A stretch of DNA of 55,350 nucleotides, from positions 1-55,350 of the forward strand of contig JAAYJT010000041.1 of the NCBI GenBank assembly GCA_012522795.1. Reading direction: 5' to 3'. Origin of the DNA: Bacteroidales bacterium. GTDB lineage: Bacteria; Bacteroidota; Bacteroidia; Bacteroidales; JAAYJT01. Under the pieces are notes generated by a model. That model worked only from the letters and a program-made list of their open reading frames with translations, had not been told where the DNA came from and searched no databases. Positions 35,465 through 43,394 of this stretch are shown in pieces. The position numbers were made by a program, and so were the translations under genes. Position 1 is the first letter of the stretch. Each line of letters begins with the position of its first letter.

Positions 35465-36973
35465 TTAAGAGTTGATTTTTTCAAAAGTTTCTATGTCTCT
35501 TATTCCCTTGCGACTCAGTATTATGCAGTAACGCTTATATTTAATCTGTTCATCACTTTTGAGCTGCATTATAAGGTTAATGTAATATATTTTTTCTCCG
35601 TTAATGATCTCATATTGCATATCACCTTTTGGTGCATATAATGGAACAAGGGGATCATCCATTTTTGCAATAAAGTTGGAGAAGTTGAAACGTATAATTT
35701 CATTTACTCCTTGTGTTGTAAACTTACTGCTAAGATTAAGATTAGCTCGGTTGATCTGAACTAATTTGCGGAAAAGTATAATCTTCTCCATATTGTTCCG
35801 GTTATTGGCTTCCAGGATTGCTGATCTTTCCCTCAAATTCATTATTTCGGGTGGCACTTTTGATTCAGCAATAAAGTCCATTGCTTCTTTACTCATGCCT
35901 ACATCGTATTCATTCAAAGAAATTTGCGTTTTTTGATCAAAATGTCTTTTTCCAAGTTTATGTGCAAAATAATATCTGCTCAGATCTTTTATGCGGTCTT
36001 TGAGCATATAGCTTATGACTAAAGCAACAAATAATGGCATAGTAAAGTTTCCATAGCGCTGTTGAAAAGAAAAAGCCATAGCAGTAGCAAAAATCATTGA
36101 GATACCGGCAGCAAGGCTAAAATAAACCTGTTCAGCTATTGCGCCATCCCTTTTTTTATCAGTGTTCAGAAATAGTTCATTTTCAGCATATTTGCTTAAT
36201 AAACCTAATCTGAAAACCAATCTCCGGTTATGCTCGCGGTCATTCTTGTCAACATACAGATAGCCTTTTTCTTTCTTATAGGCAATCTCTTTATTAATAA
36301 GTGAAAATAATTGCCCTAATGATTCTTTATTAATATTTGTAGTTTTTTCGAGGCTGCTGATAAGTTTAAAAGTGTGTTCTTCAATAATATGGCTCATAAA
36401 CTCATCGCCAAACAAATAATAATTGAACACTTCTTTTGTAATCGTAGGTACATTGATTATTTTACGAAGGTTCCGGTAATTCTCTGTGATCTTTTGAACA
36501 TTTGAAGAGTATGTGTCTATAAGAAATGCAATATCATCGTGAATTGTGTTTTCAGTGATATGATTGATTTCATCACGTAAGGCACTTCTGAGAATTGAAA
36601 GGAACATTCTTATCTGATACTCATATTCAGCAGTTTTTGAACGCGATGGCTCAGAAGCAAGATTTGTGAACGATTGTTCAAGCAGACTGAATGGAGGTTC
36701 GTTGTTGTTAGCAATGTTTCTTAACAAGAATACCGGTGTAATAAGCCGTATATTGGTTTTTAACATCCGGTAAAAGTCGTTCTTTGTAAAAGTAGTTTGA
36801 TTGATATCGAGGCTGTTAGGGATGAATATCCATGTGTTACAAGCAAAATCGCTGATTTCCTTTCTTTTGCCTGCAATGAAACTTAGTTTGATTTCAATAG
36901 AGAACTTGTCGTGTATTTTAACAACATCTTCAATCATAAATAGATCACAACTATGAATTAAGTATTTCTGCAA
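35465..36973 (-). CDS. Unrecognised protein with two central membrane helices
   Basis: Product of up to 502 residues that I cannot place in a family. A soluble, mostly helical N-terminal part (about 1-280) is followed by two adjacent hydrophobic helices (about 283-303 and 309-326, separated by RYGNF) and a soluble C-terminal part (about 330-502) with mixed charge. No signal peptide. The architecture suggests both ends on the same (cytoplasmic) side. A second in-frame ATG at codon 13 (36937), starting MIEDVVKIHDKF, is a plausible alternative start; no Shine-Dalgarno decides between them. It precedes the T9SS propeller gene by 5 nt. Confidence 0.7.
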   Translation of the reverse strand: MQKYLIHSCDLFMIEDVVKIHDKFSIEIKLSFIAGKRKEISDFACNTWIFIPNSLDINQTTFTKNDFYRMLKTNIRLITPVFLLRNIANNNEPPFSLLEQSFTNLASEPSRSKTAEYEYQIRMFLSILRSALRDEINHITENTIHDDIAFLIDTYSSNVQKITENYRNLRKIINVPTITKEVFNYYLFGDEFMSHIIEEHTFKLISSLEKTTNINKESLGQLFSLINKEIAYKKEKGYLYVDKNDREHNRRLVFRLGLLSKYAENELFLNTDKKRDGAIAEQVYFSLAAGISMIFATAMAFSFQQRYGNFTMPLFVALVISYMLKDRIKDLSRYYFAHKLGKRHFDQKTQISLNEYDVGMSKEAMDFIAESKVPPEIMNLRERSAILEANNRNNMEKIILFRKLVQINRANLNLSSKFTTQGVNEIIRFNFSNFIAKMDDPLVPLYAPKGDMQYEIINGEKIYYINLIMQLKSDEQIKYKRYCIILSRKGIRDIETFEKINS

Positions 36974-36978
36974 AAGTA

Positions 36979-37122
36979 CTAAAATCCAAAAACACCATCA
37001 GGAGTAATACCCAAATACCTGAACCAGGTCTCGCCGGTAATTATATTTAACTTTTGGATTAAATAAGGATGTTGGCGATTGTTAAGATAAACTTGCTTTT
37101 TTATCTTTTCCTCATTGAATCT
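36979..37122 (-). pseudogene. Possible C-terminal coding remnant without a start
   Basis: In the 215-nt gap between two minus-strand genes, one frame stays open for 47 codons and ends in TAG. The peptide looks protein-like (ETWFRYLGITPDGVFGF at its end) but the frame has no ATG, GTG or TTG start before an upstream stop. It may be the tail of a lost gene or chance. The family is not recognised; the LGxxPDGVFG string is reminiscent of peptidoglycan-binding repeats, which is weak evidence. Confidence 0.25.
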
Positions 37123-37188
37123 TTAACATTATTGATACCCTGAAAACCGCAATCATTAATATATGTTTGATGAGTTTTAGTAAGCTGT

Positions 37189-37659
37189 TCATTTCCAGGT
37201 AGTAAAAGGATTTTTGATAAGCATTGAATTATAGTATTTTAAATTGCCGGTAACTTCTTCTCCTAACCATGAAGGCTTTTCAAAATCCTCATCTTCACTG
37301 CTGAGCTCAATCTCAGCTATTACCAGCCCTTTGTTTTCACCATAAAACTCATCCACTTCATAAGTATGCTTGCCAACATTCACCAGATATCTCGTTTTAT
37401 CAATAATACCGGGTTCACAAATTTTCAGAAGTTCTTCAACTTCATCAACCGGTATTTCTTTTTCCCATTCGTAGCGGCTAGTTCCTGAAGCACTTACTAT
37501 ACCTTTAATGGTAATATATCCTTTATCGCCTTTAATACGAACCCTTACAGTATGTTCAGGATTTGATGAAATGTAGCCTTGTGTAATGCGGGTTTGTTCT
37601 TGTGAAAAAGGTTTAAAATTGCCGCTGACCAAAAATTTTCTTTCTATTTCTCTTGCCAT
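37189..37659 (-). CDS. CYTH domain protein (triphosphate tunnel metalloenzyme)
   Basis: Small cytoplasmic enzyme of 156 residues in the CYTH/TTM family, which acts on triphosphates such as inorganic tripolyphosphate or thiamine triphosphate. The hallmark EIERKFLV is at residues 4-11, followed by alternating charged residues of the tunnel strands (TVRVRIKGDKGYITIKG), YEWEKEIP, KTRYLV, EVDEFYGENKGLVIAEIEL and the closing helix. Length matches single-domain bacterial members. True substrate in this organism is unknown. Confidence 0.9.
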   Translation of the reverse strand: MAREIERKFLVSGNFKPFSQEQTRITQGYISSNPEHTVRVRIKGDKGYITIKGIVSASGTSRYEWEKEIPVDEVEELLKICEPGIIDKTRYLVNVGKHTYEVDEFYGENKGLVIAEIELSSEDEDFEKPSWLGEEVTGNLKYYNSMLIKNPFTTWK

Positions 37660-37869
37660 TGCTAAAACATTAAAAAGGTTTTAATTCCCCAAAGGTATAG
37701 ATTTCTTTTTCTTCTCTGAAATAATCATCAGTAAATTATGAGTTGTTATGCAGGCTTAGATGATTTGTTATTTGGATTTTAATATTAATCTGTTTTATTA
37801 CTCAAGTGAGTACACCTCTATCAGCTGCTTTTAATTACTTTTGCATGAAAACATGTAAATTTTTAAAAA

Positions 37870-38637
37870 ATGGCGGATATTTTATTTGAACTGTCTGAAA
37901 TTCATAAGCATGGAAAACCTTTTGTGCTTTGTATTGTAACTGAAACCGTTGGTTCAACACCGCGGAAAGAAGGTGCTCGTATGATAGTTTTTGTTGATGG
38001 CAGTAGCAAAGGTACAATCGGTGGTGGTTCAGTAGAATTTCACGCAATTAATGATGCAATAAAAATTCTTGAAACCCGAAAACCGATCAAGAAAAAATAT
38101 GAACTCGAAGATGAGCTTCAAATGCATTGCGGTGGTAATATGGAGGTTTATTTTGAACCATTTTACCCGGATTTAAAATTGTATGTATTTGGAGCCGGAC
38201 ATGTTGGCAGAGAAGTTGGGAAATATGCTAAAGACTTTGGCTTTCAGGTGGTTTTTGTTGATCATCGTAAGGATATATTCAAGGAATTTGAAAATAGTTA
38301 TGCAACTTGTATTGCTAAGGATTATTTTGAATCGCTTAATGATATTCGATTTGATAAATGTGATTTTGTGGTTATTTCAACCCCAAAACATGAATTTGAT
38401 GAAAACCTGCTTGGCCTGATAGGCAAGGAAAGTCTTGCCTACCTTGGTATGATAGGAAGTAAGCGAAAAGTTAATGAGGCACGTAAAAGATTATTTGAAA
38501 ATAATATTCTTACAGAGGATCAGCTTGATTTTATTGATATGCCTATTGGAATACCATTTAATGCTGAAACGCCGGCAGAAATTGCCATCAGTATAGTTGC
38601 AAAACTTATTGATACCAAAAACAAGCTCAGTTTATGA
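37870..38637 (+). CDS. XdhC family molybdenum-cofactor insertion protein
   Basis: Chaperone that binds and sulfurates molybdenum cofactor for xanthine dehydrogenase-type hydroxylases. The 255-residue protein has the N-terminal XdhC/CoxI domain (VTETVGSTPRKEGARMIVF, then GTIGGGSVE) and the C-terminal Rossmann XdhC_C domain (LYVFGAGHVGREVGKYA, about 105-120, and GMIGSKRKVNEAR near 200). A TACTTTTG box lies upstream. Its stop (TGA) overlaps an ATG that begins the remains of a xanthine dehydrogenase. The client enzyme beside it is therefore lost, and the gene survives intact. Confidence 0.92.
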   Translation: MADILFELSEIHKHGKPFVLCIVTETVGSTPRKEGARMIVFVDGSSKGTIGGGSVEFHAINDAIKILETRKPIKKKYELEDELQMHCGGNMEVYFEPFYPDLKLYVFGAGHVGREVGKYAKDFGFQVVFVDHRKDIFKEFENSYATCIAKDYFESLNDIRFDKCDFVVISTPKHEFDENLLGLIGKESLAYLGMIGSKRKVNEARKRLFENNILTEDQLDFIDMPIGIPFNAETPAEIAISIVAKLIDTKNKLSL

Positions 38638-39289
38638 ACACAATAAGGTCTGTGCAGGATGATCAAATAGTCATAGTTGACTCCAATAAGATTGATTATC
38701 ATTCATTTGATAATAATCAATCGTAAATAAAAAGGATATTTATGGAAACCAAAGAAGAAACAAAAAGTAAAGAAATCCATACTTCTCAGCAGCGATATTT
38801 TCCTCCGCCAGATCCTGAGGATGCTTTGAATTTCTATAGGACTTATCCACAGGAGTATATTGTAAATGAGTCCACTGATACGGCAATACGTCAGAATAAA
38901 AACTATGAGTTTCTCCTTGAGTTAATTGTTCTTTCTTATGTTCGGGAATTAAAGAAAATCAGGATTTATAATAATGGAATTTATGTAAGAACGGGAGTAA
39001 GTCCTGAGTCTCTAAAAAAACTGATAGAAGAGCAATTACTTCAGGTATCTGAGCTTTTTAAAAGTTTTACTTCCTGGCAAATTCGTAACATGGCTACTTT
39101 AGGGGGCAATATGGCAACATCTTCACCAATTGGCGGTCTTATACATTTATTTATAACACTCAGGGAAAGGTTTCAATTAAAGGTGCAGTTTCTGCCGTTG
39201 ATGATTATAACTCTGAACCTTGTTTTGAACTTTATGCATACAACGAGATCATACTGACTTCAATTGAACTATTAAAGAATAAAACGTAA
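38634..39289 (+). pseudogene. Decayed xanthine dehydrogenase (FeS/FAD part)
   Basis: Three pieces in order look like one eroded gene. (1) A 30-codon frame from the ATG overlapping the xdhC stop (38634-38726) resembles the first strand of a 2Fe-2S domain, then stops; no cluster cysteines remain. (2) The frame 38742-39257 matches the FAD-binding domain of XdhA: PEDALNFYRTYPQEYIV, then STDTAIRQNKNYEFL and WQIRNMATLGGNMATSSPIGG. (3) At about 39175-39190 the homology passes to another frame, ending NEIILTSIELLKNKT before TAA at 39287. The 2Fe-2S centre, the rest of the FAD domain and the whole molybdenum subunit are missing. No transposon remnant is seen. Confidence 0.8.
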
Positions 39290-39326
39290 TATATAAAATT
39301 ATTATAAAACTAATTAAATCACTCTT

Positions 39327-40829
39327 ATGCAACGCTTTATCAACTATTTAAATGTGTTTTTATTTATAACAGGAATTCAGGTTTTGTTCTTTTCTGAAGC
39401 TTACTCTTTGAATCCGAACATGAAATACAGCATACAATATGATACCATTTACATTAATGGCGATATTAATATTGACAACAGAGATTCCTTAATTATATCA
39501 CCTGGCACTGTAATGATGTTTACAGGTTATTTCTCCATTAATGTTTCCGGAAAGATCATTGCAGCAGGCACCCCAACTGACAGTATTGTTTTTACTGTTG
39601 CCGATACCACTGGTTTTTCAAATATAAACATTGGAGCCGGAGGCTGGAATGGAATCAGATTCGAAGATACACCTGCACAAAACGACAGTTCATTGTTTTC
39701 ATATTGCCGGTTTGAGTATGGAAAAGCTACCGGCGATTCAGCGAATTGCTTTGGTGGTGTTATCAGAATGGTGAGATATCATAGTGTCAGAATAAGTAAT
39801 TCATCATTTGTCAACAACTATGCATATTTGCGTGGAGGCGCTATTCATGCCTACAAGTCCAATCCCGTTATTGAGCATTCAGTCTTTGAAGATAACTTTG
39901 CCGGAAACGACACACCTGACGTGTTTGGATACGGTGGTGGGGTAAGTTATTATGCGTCAAATCCGACAATTAAATTTTGCACTTTCAGGAACAATTCTTC
40001 GACAGGATTTGGTGGAGGATTAGTGTTTGATTATTCGAATCCGGAAATACTTAATTGTGTTTTTACCGAAAATTTCAGCGGGCTTGGTGGTGCCATAGGC
40101 TTTTTACGATCTGTTACCAACAGGACAATAGCTAATTTATTGATTTATAATAATGCCTCGGAATTTTTTGGAGGTGGTATAGCAATTAGTGATTCTGACC
40201 CGAAATTTAACAATCTTACTATTGTAAATAATCAGTCTTCAATGGGAGGTGGTTATTATTGTAATAATGGTGCAACTCCTGATATTTATAACAGTATTAT
40301 ATGGGGAAATAATAGTGGAAACGCAGGTGGTTACCTTGGATCTCAGGTGTGGATCTGGGATATAATTTCAACTCCGGGATTCTATAATTGTAATGTTCAG
40401 TATGGAACTGAACAATTTGGAGGTAGTACTTTTATTGGAGTTTATGAAAATAATATAGATGGTGACCCGCTTTTTAGTGATCCGGCTATTAAAGATTTCA
40501 AACTGACCATGGATAGCCCATGTATTAATACCGGAACATCTGATACTACCGGATTGTTTATACCGGCGTTCGACTTTGCAATGATGCCCAGGATTAATCA
40601 TGGTGTTATTGATATGGGAGCTTATGAATATTATGGCCCATTTCCGGGTGTTATACCAGGAGATGCAGATTGCGACGGGGTAGTTAACATACTTGATATT
40701 ATTACTATTGCAAATCATATTATTGGTTTGAACCCTGAACCTTTTTGTTTTGAAAATGCAGATCTAAACTTTGATGCGAGCATTGATTTATTGGATTTAA
40801 TTTGTACAACCAGCATAATACTACAATGA
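39327..40829 (+). CDS. Secreted right-handed beta-helix protein with C-terminal dockerin
   Basis: Exported protein of 500 residues. After a signal-peptide-like segment (1-27) and an N-terminal cap (about 40-100), a parallel beta-helix (about 105-420) shows repeated turns such as RGGAIHAYKSNPVIEHSVFE, GGGVSYYASNPTIKFCTF and GGGLVFDYSNPEILNCVF, as in Pmp-like and choice-of-anchor proteins. The last about 57 residues are a type I dockerin: loop one DADCDGVVNILD is canonical; loop two DLNFDASIDLLD keeps the calcium ligands but has Ala for the usual Gly. No catalytic site recognised; adhesion or polysaccharide binding is inferred. Confidence 0.82.
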   Translation: MQRFINYLNVFLFITGIQVLFFSEAYSLNPNMKYSIQYDTIYINGDINIDNRDSLIISPGTVMMFTGYFSINVSGKIIAAGTPTDSIVFTVADTTGFSNINIGAGGWNGIRFEDTPAQNDSSLFSYCRFEYGKATGDSANCFGGVIRMVRYHSVRISNSSFVNNYAYLRGGAIHAYKSNPVIEHSVFEDNFAGNDTPDVFGYGGGVSYYASNPTIKFCTFRNNSSTGFGGGLVFDYSNPEILNCVFTENFSGLGGAIGFLRSVTNRTIANLLIYNNASEFFGGGIAISDSDPKFNNLTIVNNQSSMGGGYYCNNGATPDIYNSIIWGNNSGNAGGYLGSQVWIWDIISTPGFYNCNVQYGTEQFGGSTFIGVYENNIDGDPLFSDPAIKDFKLTMDSPCINTGTSDTTGLFIPAFDFAMMPRINHGVIDMGAYEYYGPFPGVIPGDADCDGVVNILDIITIANHIIGLNPEPFCFENADLNFDASIDLLDLICTTSIILQ

Positions 40830-40865
40830 TCTGGTTTTAAAATATTAAATTATAACCAACATAAA

Positions 40866-42377
40866 ATGAAAACTAATTTCAGAATTCACAGTGTGATATT
40901 TTCACTTATTATTATTTTTAATGGTTCTGAAACTCATTCTCAAACATTTGCATCTGATTCCACAATAGCATATTATACAACAAAAGTTAATCCTGACAGC
41001 ATTCAGTCCTATATGCAGTGTCTTGAAGATTTTGGTACCAGATTTTGTTTGGCTGCGAACCGAAAAACAATTGCTGAATGGATAATGGAAAAATTCCAGT
41101 CAATGGGCTATGAGGATGTTTTTCTTGATTCGTTTGCTTATAACAGAACTTATGCAAATGTTTATTATCAAACATGGCAATATAATGTAATATGCCGGCT
41201 CACTGGATACAGCGGTTCGGATTCGGTTTTTATTCTTGGCGCTCATTACGATGATATTATATCCAGTCCGGGCAACCCTTTCCTGGGTGCACCTGGTGCT
41301 GATGATAATGCCAGCGGTGTAGCTGCAACACTTGAAATAGCCCGGATTATGAAGCAGTATAACTATGAACCGGCTTATAATATTGAATTCATTGCATTTG
41401 CTGCTGAAGAACTTGGATTGAACGGAAGCCGGGACTATGCTCAAAAAAGTAAAAATTCTGGAAAAAATATTATTTGCATGATTAATAATGATATGGTCAG
41501 TTATTGCACATTGCCGGAGGATCAATGGAAGGTAAGTCTTCAGAAATATTCAAACTCAAATTGGTTTACCGCTTTGGCAAATAACATCATTGAGAATTTT
41601 ACTATATTGACTTCTGTGGAAAGTACTCAGTATATTGCACGTTCTGATAGTTATCCGTTTTATCAGCAAGGATATAAAGCCGTGTTTTTTATCGAGCATC
41701 AATTTACTCCTTATTATCATACCCTTAATGATTTGGTTTCAAGTACAAATAAACTTTATGCTGCAGAGATGACCAAGATATCGCTGGGCATGCTCGTTTT
41801 CCTGAATGGGAACGGAGTATCACCATTTACAATTCCTGAAATTTTATGTGTTTCTGATACCATTGTAAGCAGCACTTCCGTAGCATGTTTTAATGCAACC
41901 GTCAGCATATATGTAGCAGGTGGCAACTCTGTTTTTTTAGTTGAGGAGGATGGATTTGCACAATTTATTGCAGGTGAGAAGGTTGTATTGCTGCCCGGAA
42001 CAACTGTTGTTAACGGCGGCGGGCTTTATGTAAGCATTACCACTGATAGTACTTTTTGCACTCCATTTGAATATATGCCTTCCATGCTTGTTTCAAAATC
42101 AGATAATTCAGTGGATTGTGAATTATTTGTTGAATCAGAGAACGTCAGGATTTTCCCTAACCCGACAAAAGGTGAGATTTTGATCGAATTGGTGGATTCA
42201 GCTCAAACAATTGTACAAGTTGAGATTTATAATCTTGAAGGTGTTTGTCTTAAAAAGTCCGATACAACATATGGAGCAACGGTAAACATTGATTTGTATG
42301 ATGTGAGTTCAGGGATTTATATAGTTAAGATTTTGACTGATAGTAATATAGCTTCAGGTAAGGTTATTAAATATTAA
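40866..42377 (+). CDS. M28 family zinc aminopeptidase, T9SS sorted
   Basis: Secreted peptidase of 503 residues with a signal peptide (1-26) and an M28 domain (about 50-320). All five metal-ligand segments of the family are visible: GAHYDDI (His), GADDNASG (bridging Asp), AAEELGLNGS (catalytic Glu and ligand Glu), INNDMV (Asp) and YYHTLNDL (His). The C-terminus carries a T9SS type A sorting domain (about 430-503; RIFPNPTKGEILIEL to SGKVIKY). It probably removes N-terminal amino acids outside the cell. It follows the dockerin gene by 36 nt, so the two surface proteins may be co-expressed. Confidence 0.92.
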   Translation: MKTNFRIHSVIFSLIIIFNGSETHSQTFASDSTIAYYTTKVNPDSIQSYMQCLEDFGTRFCLAANRKTIAEWIMEKFQSMGYEDVFLDSFAYNRTYANVYYQTWQYNVICRLTGYSGSDSVFILGAHYDDIISSPGNPFLGAPGADDNASGVAATLEIARIMKQYNYEPAYNIEFIAFAAEELGLNGSRDYAQKSKNSGKNIICMINNDMVSYCTLPEDQWKVSLQKYSNSNWFTALANNIIENFTILTSVESTQYIARSDSYPFYQQGYKAVFFIEHQFTPYYHTLNDLVSSTNKLYAAEMTKISLGMLVFLNGNGVSPFTIPEILCVSDTIVSSTSVACFNATVSIYVAGGNSVFLVEEDGFAQFIAGEKVVLLPGTTVVNGGGLYVSITTDSTFCTPFEYMPSMLVSKSDNSVDCELFVESENVRIFPNPTKGEILIELVDSAQTIVQVEIYNLEGVCLKKSDTTYGATVNIDLYDVSSGIYIVKILTDSNIASGKVIKY

Positions 42378-42645
42378 GTTAAGCTTTTTGTATTTTTTCT
42401 TTGATTTTGAAATCCCTCGAAGCAAAAAGCAATGGGATTATTAAATCAATGTATTTTTCTTTGTTTTTAAAAACTTGTTTGTTTTTGTTTTAAACAAGAA
42501 CCATAATTTTATTATGGTCAAACATTAATAGCTATTTATCAATAACACTAAGCAAAAATATGTAATTGAATAAGTGCTGAAAATCTGAACAATAAACTAT
42601 GCTAATAAAATTTTAACATTTTTTTAATATAAAAGAACAGAAAAT
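42378..42645. other. AT-rich intergenic region
   Basis: No ORF with coding character. It holds a loose inverted repeat, GCTTTTTG (42383-42390) and CAAAAAGC (42423-42430), soon after the peptidase stop, which could be a weak terminator. The rest is A/T runs leading to the next promoter. Confidence 0.3.
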
Positions 42646-42678
42646 TTTGAGTATATAAATAAATGTTTTGTATATTTG
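42646..42678 (+). promoter_or_regulatory. Promoter of the 129-residue gene
   Basis: TTTG (42646-42649), a 21-nt spacer and TATATTTG (42671-42678), 24 nt before the preferred ATG at 42703. This spacing favours the ATG at 42703 over the upstream in-frame start at 42676, which would lie inside the promoter. Confidence 0.65.
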
Positions 42679-42702
42679 CACGAACTTTTAACAAAAATTC
42701 CC

Positions 42703-43092
42703 ATGAAACTAAAATTTTTAGATGCAAAAGAATTTGAAGCGAATCTGAAATGTACGATTCAAAGCAATGGAAAACTTAACTTTTCAGCTGCAGCAATTAA
42801 CATTTTAGAATTAAGTAATCACAAAAGTGTTAAATTCGCTATGAATGAGGATGCCAAAGTTGGAGATGAACTTTATATTCTTATTCAGGATAACATTACG
42901 AACGATGCTTTTAAGATCAACAAGGCTGGTAATTACTACTATTTAAATGCCAGAGCACTGTTTGACAGCTTTGGAATGGATTATAAAGCTCATTCCATTA
43001 TTTTCGATATCGTTAAAACGGATGAAACCATTGATGGATATCCGCTTTATAAGTTGAATCGTCGTAAAGGGAGAACAAGAAAGGCAAAATAA
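42703..43092 (+). CDS. Conserved-looking small protein, function unknown
   Basis: Product of 129 residues from the ATG at 42703 (an in-frame start at 42676 overlaps the -7 box and is unlikely). No signal peptide or membrane segment. It begins MKLKFLDAKEFEANLKCTI, has a beta-alpha pattern with DDNITNDAFKINKAGNYYYL-like core (here IQDNITNDAFKINKAGNYYY), and ends in a basic RRKGRTRKAK tail. From memory, similar short cytoplasmic proteins occur across Bacteroidetes, without known function. Monocistronic with its own promoter. Confidence 0.72.
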   Translation: MKLKFLDAKEFEANLKCTIQSNGKLNFSAAAINILELSNHKSVKFAMNEDAKVGDELYILIQDNITNDAFKINKAGNYYYLNARALFDSFGMDYKAHSIIFDIVKTDETIDGYPLYKLNRRKGRTRKAK

Positions 43093-43394
43093 AAAGAAAG
43101 TAAGGAAGGGGTATTTTAAGCCTGATTGATGATTGTTTTTAATAAATTCATAACAATATCGGGTTTCATATGTTTTGCAAATAGGAGGGGAGCTGCAGAA
43201 TATATTTTTATACTTCGTCACTTTTTTCAATTATTTTAAGCTGACTTCTGTTAATAATTTAACGCATTCATGTTCTTAAGGGTGTTCTGAAACCACTATT
43301 CTAGGTTACAATAATATCATTAGGAATAGTAGTGATACTATGTGTTTTTTATAACTGAATTACGGTTATAAAAGGGTTATATTCATATGTTAAG
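43093..43394. other. Intergenic region between convergent genes
   Basis: Gap of 302 nt with no coding-like ORF. It contains two weak hairpins: ACTATTC (43295-43301) with GAATAGT (43324-43330), and ATAACTG (43351-43357) with CGGTTAT (43363-43369). Neither has the T-tract of a clear terminator. Confidence 0.3.

Noticed and set aside
38634-38726. 30-codon ORF overlapping the xdhC stop as an independent gene
   Set aside because: It looks like the first strand of the lost 2Fe-2S domain and is better explained as part of the xanthine dehydrogenase remnant.
42676-42702. Upstream in-frame start for the 129-residue gene
   Set aside because: It overlaps the TATATTTG promoter box, so it would lie at or before the transcription start.
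43351-43369. Hairpin as terminator of aroA
   Set aside because: On the minus strand the hairpin is followed by an A-run rather than a T-run, so it does not fit an intrinsic terminator.
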